Below are positions 6,769 through 15,271 of a DNA stretch of 25,062 bases, piece after piece; position 1 is the stretch's first letter; the number at the start of each line of letters is the position of its first letter. The notes under the pieces were generated by a model. That model saw only the letters and a list, made by a program, of their open reading frames with translations. It did no database searches and was not told the origin of the DNA. This DNA is from DSOS01 sp035286585 (GTDB taxonomy: Bacteria; Chloroflexota; Anaerolineae; Anaerolineales; UBA4823). The stretch is taken from NCBI GenBank assembly GCA_035286585.1, contig DATEDC010000102.1:1-25062 (forward strand). The letters run 5' to 3'. The position numbers and the translations under genes were made by a program.

Positions 6769-7860
6769 ATGATGCAAGTCCAGTGTACCAACTGTCGCCA
6801 GGCATACCCCGAAACCGGGGCAGCTTACCGTTGCCCGAAGTGTGGCGGGTTGTTCGACTTCTCCGAAGCGCTGCGCTTTGACCCGAAGGGCATCGAGCCT
6901 GAACAGCCAGGCATCTGGCGCTACCGGCATAGCTTTGGCTTGCCCGCCGAATATGAGCCGGTTTCGCTAGGAGAGGGGAACACGCCCCTGGTGTGGGATC
7001 GGGTTTTCGGCGTACAGGTGGCGTTCAAATGCGAATATCTGAACCCGAGCGGCTCGTTCAAAGACCGGGGCAGCGCATTAATTGCCGGGTTTTTGCGCGG
7101 GCGGGGCGTACAAGCGGCGCTGGAGGATTCCTCCGGCAACGCGGGGGCGTCCCTGGCTGCTTACGCCGCCCGGGCGGGAATACGCCTGCGGGTGTTCATA
7201 CCCGATTCGGCCACTGGTCCAAAGCGAGCGCAAATTCAGGCCTACGGTGCGGAGATCGTGCGGATCTTGGGGCCGCGCTCCAACGCCGCCGAAGCCGTGC
7301 GCCGGGCTGCAGAAAATGGGGAGGTGTACGCCAGCCATGCTTACCTGCCCTATAACCTGCCTGGGTATGCCACGTTGGCTTATGAGCTGTGCGATCAGCT
7401 CGGAGATGCGCCCGGCTCGCTGATCGCACCCGCGGGGCAAGGCGGGCTGATCCTGGGGATCTTTCGCGGCTTCCAGGCTCTGCAGCAGGCAGGACTGGTC
7501 GAACGCACACCGGCGCTGGTCGGCGTTCAAGCGCGCGCCTGTGCGCCTCTTTGGGCTTTGGCTTCCTATGGGCAGGCCGGATTAGCCTGGGTAGCGGAAG
7601 CTCAAACCCTGGCAGAAGGCATCCGGGTGCTGCATCCCCTGCGCGGCGACGCGGTCATGCAGGCGGTATCAGCCAGCCAGGGTATGTTTGTCGCAGTCGA
7701 TGAAGAGGATATCACCAGGGGTCGATCCGAGTTGGCCAGGCGGGGTTTTTATGTCGAGCCGACCTCGGCGGTGGTGTGGAACGGGTTGGCCCAAACGGTG
7801 GGCAAAATTCCTGAGCCCATTGTTTTAGTGCTGACCGGCTCAGGCTTGAAATCGAATTGA
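6769..7860 (+). CDS. threonine synthase-like PLP-dependent enzyme
   Basis: A 363-residue fold-type II PLP enzyme. It opens with a zinc-ribbon-like knuckle C6-x2-C9 and C22-x2-C25, as in many archaeal and Chloroflexota threonine synthases. It continues with SLGEGNTPLV and LNPSGSFKDRG (K98 should form the PLP Schiff base), then SSGNAGAS (121-128), AGQGG (the phosphate/PLP glycine loop) and a closing VLTGSGLKS. Threonine synthase turns O-phosphohomoserine into threonine. The SSGNAGAS loop differs from the common STGNT form, so another PLP-dependent lyase or racemase-like activity is possible. There are two tandem ATGs (6769 and 6772) with no clear Shine-Dalgarno. It is followed after 10 nt by fabF, so probably the same transcript. 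Confidence 0.82.
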   Translation: MMQVQCTNCRQAYPETGAAYRCPKCGGLFDFSEALRFDPKGIEPEQPGIWRYRHSFGLPAEYEPVSLGEGNTPLVWDRVFGVQVAFKCEYLNPSGSFKDRGSALIAGFLRGRGVQAALEDSSGNAGASLAAYAARAGIRLRVFIPDSATGPKRAQIQAYGAEIVRILGPRSNAAEAVRRAAENGEVYASHAYLPYNLPGYATLAYELCDQLGDAPGSLIAPAGQGGLILGIFRGFQALQQAGLVERTPALVGVQARACAPLWALASYGQAGLAWVAEAQTLAEGIRVLHPLRGDAVMQAVSASQGMFVAVDEEDITRGRSELARRGFYVEPTSAVVWNGLAQTVGKIPEPIVLVLTGSGLKSN

Positions 7861-7870
7861 GGAGCCTTCC

Positions 7871-9109
7871 ATGGAAGAGCGTGTGGTGGTGACTGGATTA
7901 GGGGCAGTCAGCCCATTGGGATTATCGGTAGAGGAAACGTGGCAAAAAGCAGTGGCTGGCATATCTGGGGTTGGACCGATTACCCTGTTTGACGCCTCCG
8001 CATTCCAGGTGCGAATTGCCTGCGAAGTCAAGGGTTTCCAGGCTGAGGAATGGATGCCTGCCAGGGAAGCCCGTCGCAGAGATCGGTTCGAACAGTTCGC
8101 CAGCGCCGCCGCCAGGCAAGCCATCCAGCAGGCTGGTCTACAGACCTCCGAGATCCAGTCCAACCGTGTGGGTGTGATCGTCTCATCAGCGATTGGCGGC
8201 TTGACTTCCCTGCAAGAGAACATTTTCGCCATGCAGGCAGAGGGGGCGCGGCGGATCAGCCCATTCGTCATCCCGATGATGATGGCAAACGGCGCGGCAG
8301 GCCTGGTTGCCATCGATTACGGCTACCGCGGGCCGTGCTTCTCAGTAGCTTCAGCCTGCGCTTCTGGCGCAGATGGCATCGGCGTGGCCTGGCAATTGCT
8401 GCGCAGTGGTGTGATCGACGTCGCAGTTGCAGGCGGTGCGGAGGCAACGATCACAAAAATCGCCATCGGCGCATTCGACCGCTTGGGGGCGATGTCACGC
8501 CGGAACGAGCATTATGGTAACACGCCAAAACCTTTCGACCTGGAGCGGGATGGCTTGGTGATGGGGGAGGGGGCGGCCATCATGGTGCTGGAGACTGAGA
8601 GCCACGCACGCCGGCGCGGGGTGGTTATCCTGGCTGAGCTGGCAGGCTACGGCGCCACGGCGGATGCATTCCATATCACCGCGCCCTCCGAAGACGGCGT
8701 TGGTGGGGCGCAGGCAATCACCCAGGCCTTGGAGGCTGGCAAGATCGACCCCGCCGAAGTGGGATACATCAACGCCCACGGAACTGCCACCTGGCTGAAT
8801 GATATTTCTGAGACCAAAGCGATCAAGCAGGTGTTTGGAGAGCGAGCTTACCAGATACCGATTTCATCGACCAAATCGATGACTGGTCACATGATGGGAG
8901 CTACGGGCGCACTGGAGGCGCTGTTCTGCATCCAGGCGGTGCGGGAAAAAGTTATTCCTCCCACGATCAATTATCAAACTCCTGACCCGGAATGCGATCT
9001 GGACTATGTCCCTAACCAGGCGCGCGAAAAAACCGTCAAGGTAGCCTTAAGCAACGCTTTCGGCTTCGGAGGTCATAACACCGTGCTGGCTATTAGGGAG
9101 TATAATTAA
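7871..9109 (+). CDS. fabF: beta-ketoacyl-ACP synthase II (KAS II)
   Basis: A 412-residue condensing enzyme that extends acyl-ACP by two carbons from malonyl-ACP in type II fatty-acid synthesis. The thiolase-fold active site is complete: C163 in VASACASGADG, H303 in YINAHGTATWLND and H340 in STKSMTGHMMGATG, with K335 alongside. These residue numbers coincide with those of E. coli FabF. Other family marks are the N-terminal VVVTGLGAVSPLG, the DRLGAMS region and the C-terminal NAFGFGGHN. GGAG lies 6 nt before the ATG. It sits upstream of rnc and smc, a familiar arrangement, although acpP is not next to it here. Confidence 0.97.
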   Translation: MEERVVVTGLGAVSPLGLSVEETWQKAVAGISGVGPITLFDASAFQVRIACEVKGFQAEEWMPAREARRRDRFEQFASAAARQAIQQAGLQTSEIQSNRVGVIVSSAIGGLTSLQENIFAMQAEGARRISPFVIPMMMANGAAGLVAIDYGYRGPCFSVASACASGADGIGVAWQLLRSGVIDVAVAGGAEATITKIAIGAFDRLGAMSRRNEHYGNTPKPFDLERDGLVMGEGAAIMVLETESHARRRGVVILAELAGYGATADAFHITAPSEDGVGGAQAITQALEAGKIDPAEVGYINAHGTATWLNDISETKAIKQVFGERAYQIPISSTKSMTGHMMGATGALEALFCIQAVREKVIPPTINYQTPDPECDLDYVPNQAREKTVKVALSNAFGFGGHNTVLAIREYN

Positions 9110-9198
9110 AATCAATACAATCTATGGAACTGATGGATCGCCAGAGACTCGACTGTCCGTGGGGTATCTGGCGCACCCTGAGTTCCGGGAGGTCGATG

Positions 9199-9915
9199 AT
9201 GGAATTCACTCAGGGAGACCTGGGGTACGAAACACCCCAGGAGTTTGCCCAACGTGTAAATGTACCAATCCAGGATAACCGGCTGCTCTACCGGGCGCTA
9301 ACCCATCGCTCGTATGTGAACGAACACGCCGACGCGCTGGAAGATAACGAGCGCCTGGAATTTTTAGGCGACGCGGTGCTGGATTTTTTAGTGGGCGCCT
9401 GGCTGTACAATCACTTTCCAGAGATGGCTGAGGGAGAGCTCACCCGCTTGCGCTCTGCTCTGGTGCGCACAGACCAGTTAGCCAAGTTCGCCCGCCAGAT
9501 CGACCTGGGACCAGCCATTCGCCTGGGGCGCGGAGAAGCGGATAATGGCGGCCGCGAGAGGCCAGCCCTGCTGTGCGCCGGCTTCGAGGCGATCGTCGGC
9601 GCCATTTACCTGGATGGTGGTTTGGAAACGGTGCGCACCTTCATCGAGCCTTTTTTGCGCCAGGCGGCCTTTCAGACTCTCCTGGAACACCAGCATGACG
9701 ATCCGAAAAGCCTGCTCCAGGAATGGGCGCAGTCTCACGGTTTTAGCCATCCTCAGTATCGGACGACCGCCGCTTACGGTCCAGATCACGCTAAAACTTT
9801 CGAGGTCGAGGTGCTGCTCAACGGTCAATCGTACGGTAGAGGTAGCGGGCCCAGCAAGCAGGCAGCCGCCAAAGTGGCGGCGCGCCATGCTCTGCAAACC
9901 CTGGAATTATTATGA
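9199..9915 (+). CDS. rnc: ribonuclease III
   Basis: A 238-residue RNase III that cuts double-stranded RNA during rRNA processing and mRNA turnover. The catalytic domain has the signature NERLEFLGDAVL with E51, E54 and D58. The second metal-site segment reads LLCAGFEAIVGAIYLD: E130 is present, but the position usually held by Asp (D114 in E. coli) is A127. The C-terminal dsRNA-binding domain runs from DPKSLLQEW to the end, with GSGPSKQAAAKVAARHAL. I chose the ATG at 9199 because GGGAGGT stands 5 nt before it. The frame is open back to an ATG at 9124, but those extra residues show no family similarity. The ATG at 9196 is an alternative. smc follows after 90 nt. Confidence 0.93.
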   Translation: MEFTQGDLGYETPQEFAQRVNVPIQDNRLLYRALTHRSYVNEHADALEDNERLEFLGDAVLDFLVGAWLYNHFPEMAEGELTRLRSALVRTDQLAKFARQIDLGPAIRLGRGEADNGGRERPALLCAGFEAIVGAIYLDGGLETVRTFIEPFLRQAAFQTLLEHQHDDPKSLLQEWAQSHGFSHPQYRTTAAYGPDHAKTFEVEVLLNGQSYGRGSGPSKQAAAKVAARHALQTLELL

Positions 9916-10005
9916 TCGGCGCAGGAGCGATCGATTGAATGCTCACAGCCCCAATTTCGTCATCAGCGCTTACAATCGAACACAGAAAGTAAGATTAAAT
10001 CGCTC

Positions 10006-13000
10006 ATGGGCCAGAGCCTGAAGTCTCTCGAACTGCAGGGATACAAAACTTTTGCCAACCGCACCGCATTCGAGTTTGCCGGTCGCGTAACGGCAATTGT
10101 TGGACCGAACGGCTCGGGTAAATCCAATATCGCCGACAGCCTGCGCTGGGTGCTGGGCGAACAGTCCTACAGCCTGCTGCGCGCCCGGCGGACAGAGGAT
10201 ATGATCTTCTCGGGGTCGGAACAACGCGCCAGGTCTGGCATGGCGTCTGCCACAGTTGTGTTTGATAACAGCGATGGTTGGCTGCCGATCGAATTCAGCG
10301 AGGTCGCCGTCACGCGGCGGGCTTACCGGGATGGTCAGAACGAGTACCTGATCAACGGGCAGCGCGTGCGCCTGAAAGACGTTTCCGAGCTGCTGGCCCA
10401 GTCGGGTCTGGCGGAGCGAACCTATACGATCATCGGGCAGGGGGTGGTGGACGCAGCCCTGGCTCTGCGTGCGGATGAGCGCCGGAGATTATTCGAAGAA
10501 GCCGCCGGGATTGGCCTGCACCGCGCGCGGCGCGAGGAAGCCTTACGCCGACTGGACACCACCCGCCGCAATTTGGAGCGAGTAAAGGATATCCTGGCTG
10601 AGCTGCAGCCGCGGCTGCGCAGCCTGGAGAGACAGGCTCGCCGCACGCAGGAATACGAACAGGTGCGCTCGGATCTGCGGGCTTTGCTGCGTGAGTGGTA
10701 CGGCTATCATTGGCATCGCGCCCAACAGGAGCTGGCAGCCGCACAAAACGAAGCCCGGCGAGAAGAGAGGGCATTGGAACGCTCTCGCCAGGCTCAGCTC
10801 GAACTGGACGTTAAACTCACCGGCGTTCGCAAGGATATCCAGGGCTTACGGGCGCGCCTGAACGGCTTACATCGCGAGCATGCCATGCTGCACACCCGGC
10901 GGGAGGATCTTATTCGCCAGGAGGCAGTGGCTGATGAGCGGAGGCGCTCCCTGAACGAACAGTCGTACGCGTTGCAGGCTGAGATTGCTCGCCTGGAGGA
11001 GGAGATCTCTCTGCACCAGGAGCGGCTCGACTCGGCTGCTGCCGAGGCGAAGGGTCTGGAAGCCGAGCTGGAGGAGGCTGAAACCCAGGCAGAGTCCGCT
11101 CTGCGGGCGCTGCAAGAGCGCCAGGTTGAGCGTGAGGCTGCCGAAATAGCCGTGCAGGCTGCCCGCCAGAGCTTGGATGAACTGGCTAGCCGCCAGGGAG
11201 AGCTGCAAGCGCGCCAGGCTGGTTTGATGGCGCTCATCGAGCGCCAAAGGCAGGAACAAGAGGCGGCGCTGAAAGCAGTTGAGGTTGCCGAAAAGTCGCT
11301 CCAGAACGCTCGGGTAAATACTGAGGCAGCCTACCAGGCTCAACAGCAAGCTGAAGCCGCCCTGGCTGAGCGCCGTTTGGCGCTTCAAGAGCAGCAAAAA
11401 CGGCTTGCAGAGGCGGAGCAGGCAAGACGGGAAGTTCAGGAGGCATTCAACCTGGCAGGCAGCGAGCATGCCCGCCTCGTAGCTCAATTAGAGGTGCTCC
11501 AGCAGGCAGAGAGCGCCCTGGCTGGCTATGCCGTGGGCACCCGGGCGCTGCTCAAAGCTGCGCGACAAGCCCGCTTGCAGGGCGCGGCCGGCTCGCTGAG
11601 CAGCCAGCTCCAGGTGCCGGCGGAGCTTGAAACCGCGATCGCTGCGGCGCTGGGCGAATATCTGGAGGCGGTCGTCCTGGAAGGCGATCCCGCTGAGGAG
11701 ACTGCCCTGGACATCCTGGCGGAGGAAGCCGTGCGCGGGGTGCTTTTACCCCTGGCAAACCTGGCGCCCCCGGGGCGGTTCACATTGCCAGATACGCCCG
11801 GAGGATTCGGAGATGGCGTGCTTGGCATGGCAGCCGAATTAGTGATAGCCCCTCCCGGGCTGCGCAGCGCGGTTTCCTTGCTGTTAGGACGCACCCTGGT
11901 TGTGCGCGAGCGCGCCGATGCGCGCCGAGTTATCCAGCAACTGCGAGCGAAACATTCGAGCCCTGTGATCCCGGACCTGCGCGTGGTGACGCTGAGGGGC
12001 GAGGTCTTTTACCTCACCGGGCTGGTGGCCGCGGGGCAGGAGGGTCGTACAACTATACTCAGCCGTCCCCGCCAGCTCTCTGAATTGAAGACAAAAATAG
12101 CGGAGAACGGAGCTCGGACAGCGGACCTGGAAGCCAGGCTGCGCCAGCAGGAGCTGCAGATCCAAAAACAGACGGCAGAACAAAGCAGGCTGGAAGAGGT
12201 AATCCGGGCTGACCAGGCGGCAAATGACCAGGCATTGATTTCGTATAGCCGTGATAAAGCTGTTCTCGAGCAGTCTGAGCGCCAGGTTGAGGAGCACACC
12301 AGACGGCAGCAGCTCCTGGTGGGTGAGCTGGCTCAGGCGATAGGCGACCGCGAACTGATTTCAAGCGAACTAAACCAGGTGGAGAGCCGTATGGCGCTGG
12401 AGCGCGACGCGCTGCGGCAGAGCATCCAGGTGCTCGGCGATCTCTCTCTAGAAGAACAACAGTCTCAGGCATCCCACTGGCAAACGCTGAGGGCGGTGGC
12501 CCGGCACAGTCTGGAGGCAGCCCAGAAGCGCCAGGCAGAGCGGGAAGCCATGCTGAGGCGGAGCCAGGCGGCTCAGGAGGCTGCCAGATTGCGCCTGGAT
12601 GAATCAGGCGAGGCGCTCAGCGCCCTGGGAACTGAAATCCTGAGGCGCAAGGAGAGCGAGGCTGAGGTAGTCGCCCAAATTGGGGGTCTGAAGAGCCAAA
12701 TCGAACCCGCCGAGGCCGAGCTGGACGCCCTGGAGGCGGGCGAGATGGCATGGCTCAATGCAGAAGCCGAGGCGCGGGGGGCGCTCAGCCGGGCAGAGCA
12801 TCATTATGCACAGGCGCGCATCGGGCTGGCTCGTCGCCAGGAAGCCCTGGAAACATGGCGGCGGCGGATCGAGGATGATTTCGGTCTGGTAGCTTTCGAT
12901 TATGTGGACGAGATCGCCGGTCCCACTCCACTGCCGTTGGAAGGAATGGTCGAACAATTGCCGCGGCTTGAGCAGCTCCCCGTAGAGCTGGAGGACAACT

Positions 13001-13641
13001 TGCGGCGCCAACGAGCGCTGCTGCGCCGCATTGGCGCGGTCAATCCAGAAGCCAGGGCTGAATACGAGGAGGTCAGGCAACGAGTCCAATTTATGACCGA
13101 GCAGCTCGCGGATCTAAACCAGGCCGAGGCGGATGTGCGCCGGGTGATCGCCGAGCTGGACGAATTGATGCAGCGCGAGCTGCGGCGCACTTTCGAAGCG
13201 GTGGCGGATGAGTTCAGCGCGATTTTCAAGCGCCTGTTTGGGGGTGGTTCGGCGCGTCTGATCCTGACCGATCCGGATGACATGGGCAGCACCGGGGTCG
13301 AAATCGAAGCCCGCCTGCCAGGTCGCCGGGCGCAAGGGCTGGCGCTGCTCTCAGGCGGTGAGCGCAGCCTGACGGCTACATCTCTGGTGTTTGCTCTGCT
13401 CAAGGTTTCTCCAACCCCATTCTGCCTGCTGGACGAGGTGGATGCCATGCTGGACGAGGTCAACGTGGGGCGCTTTCGCGAGCTCCTGCGCGAGTTAAGC
13501 GAGAAGACCCAATTCATCATTGTGACTCACAACCGCAACACCGTGCAGGTGGCAGATGTGATCTACGGCGTGACCATGGGTCGCGACTCAGCCAGCCAGG
13601 TCATCGGCCTGAAGCTGGACGAGGTCGCCAAGGTAGTTTAG
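10006..13641 (+). CDS. smc: chromosome segregation protein SMC
   Basis: A 1211-residue SMC ATPase; with ScpA and ScpB it forms the bacterial condensin that organises and separates chromosomes. Visible parts are an N-terminal head with Walker A GPNGSGKS (33-40) and the WVLGEQS motif, a long coiled coil (~170-505) rich in Gln/Glu/Ala/Arg, a hinge at about 508-690 (from YAVGTRALLKA to ILSRPRQLSEL), a return coil to ~1040, and the C-terminal head with FGGGSARL, the ABC signature LSGGERS (1115-1121), Walker B FCLLDEVDA (D1143, E1144) and the THNR switch. The length is normal. No clear Shine-Dalgarno is seen before the ATG. It lies downstream of rnc as in many bacteria; ftsY, often next, is elsewhere in the window. 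Confidence 0.98.
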   Translation: MGQSLKSLELQGYKTFANRTAFEFAGRVTAIVGPNGSGKSNIADSLRWVLGEQSYSLLRARRTEDMIFSGSEQRARSGMASATVVFDNSDGWLPIEFSEVAVTRRAYRDGQNEYLINGQRVRLKDVSELLAQSGLAERTYTIIGQGVVDAALALRADERRRLFEEAAGIGLHRARREEALRRLDTTRRNLERVKDILAELQPRLRSLERQARRTQEYEQVRSDLRALLREWYGYHWHRAQQELAAAQNEARREERALERSRQAQLELDVKLTGVRKDIQGLRARLNGLHREHAMLHTRREDLIRQEAVADERRRSLNEQSYALQAEIARLEEEISLHQERLDSAAAEAKGLEAELEEAETQAESALRALQERQVEREAAEIAVQAARQSLDELASRQGELQARQAGLMALIERQRQEQEAALKAVEVAEKSLQNARVNTEAAYQAQQQAEAALAERRLALQEQQKRLAEAEQARREVQEAFNLAGSEHARLVAQLEVLQQAESALAGYAVGTRALLKAARQARLQGAAGSLSSQLQVPAELETAIAAALGEYLEAVVLEGDPAEETALDILAEEAVRGVLLPLANLAPPGRFTLPDTPGGFGDGVLGMAAELVIAPPGLRSAVSLLLGRTLVVRERADARRVIQQLRAKHSSPVIPDLRVVTLRGEVFYLTGLVAAGQEGRTTILSRPRQLSELKTKIAENGARTADLEARLRQQELQIQKQTAEQSRLEEVIRADQAANDQALISYSRDKAVLEQSERQVEEHTRRQQLLVGELAQAIGDRELISSELNQVESRMALERDALRQSIQVLGDLSLEEQQSQASHWQTLRAVARHSLEAAQKRQAEREAMLRRSQAAQEAARLRLDESGEALSALGTEILRRKESEAEVVAQIGGLKSQIEPAEAELDALEAGEMAWLNAEAEARGALSRAEHHYAQARIGLARRQEALETWRRRIEDDFGLVAFDYVDEIAGPTPLPLEGMVEQLPRLEQLPVELEDNLRRQRALLRRIGAVNPEARAEYEEVRQRVQFMTEQLADLNQAEADVRRVIAELDELMQRELRRTFEAVADEFSAIFKRLFGGGSARLILTDPDDMGSTGVEIEARLPGRRAQGLALLSGGERSLTATSLVFALLKVSPTPFCLLDEVDAMLDEVNVGRFRELLRELSEKTQFIIVTHNRNTVQVADVIYGVTMGRDSASQVIGLKLDEVAKVV

Positions 13642-13729
13642 CAAGCTGCCAACAGCCTGATGGGAACAAAATCCTCATGAAAAGAGTCTATCGATATGTT
13701 ACTATAGTGTGCTTACGAACTATTGAGTT

Positions 13730-13756
13730 TGATGTACACCCTGATGACGCTACAAT
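13730..13756 (+). promoter_or_regulatory. candidate promoter of the lipoprotein gene
   Basis: TTGATG (13730-13735), a 15-nt spacer and TACAAT (13751-13756) lie 32 nt before the ATG at 13789, and GAGGAG lies within the predicted leader. The 147-nt gap after smc holds nothing else recognisable. Confidence 0.4.
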
Positions 13757-13788
13757 GGCGCCGGCGGAATAAATGAGGAGAATGAAGC

Positions 13789-15252
13789 ATGAATCGCACT
13801 ATATATCTCGTGATCGCGGCTTTGCTGTTCCTTGGTGTGCTGGCGCTGAGCGCCTGCGGGCTGCTTGGGGGACCGGCTGAGACCGCGGCCCCTACGACGG
13901 CTGCGCCTCCAGCAGCCTCTCCCACTACCACAATCCAGGAGACGCCCACCGAGCTTCCGATCTCTTTTCTGGATGCTGCTGGCGCCAGGGAAGCGGCAAT
14001 TGCCTACCTGCGCGCCCGCTATTTGGAGCAGGCTCCTCCAGTCGGGCTCACCTGGATGGAAGAAAACACCACCCCACAAAACCTGGTGGGCACTTCCAGC
14101 TTGCGCTATACCTCTGGCGACTGGGTGATCGACGTGCAGTATCCGGTGGTAGCTCCGGAGAACCTGGTTTACAACCTGGAGGTGAGAAATCAAGCCGCCG
14201 GATTTGTGTGGACCGGCACGGTCAAAGCCACCGATGGGGTTGTAAGCGAGCTCTCTGCAGTGATCCCAGCCCTGGCGACGCCCACGCCAACCGCCTCCCC
14301 AACACCCACGTCTCAGGCGTGCAGCGATGAGATGGATTTTGTGAGGGATGTGACCGTTCCGGACGGCACGCAGCTCCAGCCGGATGAGCCATTCGTCAAG
14401 ACCTGGCGGCTGCGCAACACGGGCACCTGCACCTGGACGATTGATTATAGACTGGTCTTCAGTGGCGGTGAGGCGATGGGCGCCCCTCAGGAGATTCCCC
14501 TGCCTTTCCCCGTGACGCCCGGCAGCGAAGCCAACCTGTCTGTGAATCTGATTGCGCCAGCTTCGCCTGGTGAATACCGCAGCGACTGGAAGCTGCGCAA
14601 CCCAAATGGTGCCCTCTTCGGCCTTGGGGAAGCCGGCGATAAGCCTTTCTTCGTTGAGATCGAGGTCGTTGAGGGCGAAAGCGAGCTGGATCTCGGCGCG
14701 CCCGACTGGCGCGATCCACTGGATGACAGCAGTTTCTGGTTCCTGGTGAACGATGAGGACACGGAATTCGAGATAGACGATGGCATGTTGAAGATGACCT
14801 CCCGCCGAGCGGGATCGCTGGATCAATGGGGCCTGGCGACGAGGGGCGCCCTGACTGACTTTTATCTGGAAGCCACCTTCATCACCGGAGAAGAGTGCTC
14901 CGGCCTGGATCGTTACGGCGTGCTGGTGCGGGCGCCTGACCCGAACAGCGGTTATGTTTACGGCTTCTCGTGCGATGGGCGCTACCGCATCTACAAATGG
15001 GACGGCGAGAACTACCGGGCTCTGAAAGAGTGGACCAGCTCCGGCTTCATCCTGTCCGGTCCAGAGCAGACCAACAAGCTCGGCATCTGGCTGGAGGGCA
15101 GCACGATCAGGCTGTACGCCAACGGCAGGCTGCTGGCAGAGCTGGAGGACCGCGAGTTCGATGAGGGTCGCTTCGGGTTGTTCGTCGGCTCGGCGAATAC
15201 GGATAACCTGGAAATCTTCGTGGACGAGGTGGCGTACTGGCTGCTGGATTGA
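13789..15252 (+). CDS. secreted lipoprotein with NBR1-type four-tryptophan domain and LamG-like domain
   Basis: A 487-residue predicted lipoprotein. The signal peptide ends in lipobox LSAC, with C23 as the lipidated residue. A Thr/Pro/Ala-rich spacer follows, then a globular part (~65-160), a second linker ATPTPTASPTPTSQ, and an Ig-like domain of the NBR1 four-tryptophan type (~177-290). That domain holds the core TWRLRNTGTCTW (W206, W216), a further W267 in SDWKLRN, and GEYRSDWKL. Residues ~305-487 form a jelly-roll/LamG-like sugar-binding-type domain (YGVLVRAPDPNSGYVYGFSC, IRLYANGRLLAELED). NBR1-type domains are frequent in extracellular Chloroflexota proteins. A surface or substrate-binding role is likely, but no catalytic residues are recognised. 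GAGGAG lies 9 nt before the ATG. The gene converges on the KAP-CHAT gene with 19 nt between them. Confidence 0.85.
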   Translation: MNRTIYLVIAALLFLGVLALSACGLLGGPAETAAPTTAAPPAASPTTTIQETPTELPISFLDAAGAREAAIAYLRARYLEQAPPVGLTWMEENTTPQNLVGTSSLRYTSGDWVIDVQYPVVAPENLVYNLEVRNQAAGFVWTGTVKATDGVVSELSAVIPALATPTPTASPTPTSQACSDEMDFVRDVTVPDGTQLQPDEPFVKTWRLRNTGTCTWTIDYRLVFSGGEAMGAPQEIPLPFPVTPGSEANLSVNLIAPASPGEYRSDWKLRNPNGALFGLGEAGDKPFFVEIEVVEGESELDLGAPDWRDPLDDSSFWFLVNDEDTEFEIDDGMLKMTSRRAGSLDQWGLATRGALTDFYLEATFITGEECSGLDRYGVLVRAPDPNSGYVYGFSCDGRYRIYKWDGENYRALKEWTSSGFILSGPEQTNKLGIWLEGSTIRLYANGRLLAELEDREFDEGRFGLFVGSANTDNLEIFVDEVAYWLLD

Positions 15253-15271
15253 GAGAGCAACTATCTGGTAT

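Noticed and set aside
9101..9106. TATAAT as promoter for rnc
   Set aside because: It is formed by the last Tyr and Asn codons of fabF; its spacing to rnc gives no special support and no -35 was found. It remains possible but unsupported.
9124..9198. Longer rnc start at ATG 9124
   Set aside because: The additional 25 residues do not match RNase III, while GGGAGGT sits at the right distance from ATG 9199.
12900..13520. 206-codon antisense frame in the smc C-terminal head
   Set aside because: Low-complexity Ser/Arg-rich shadow of the SMC frame without a start signal.
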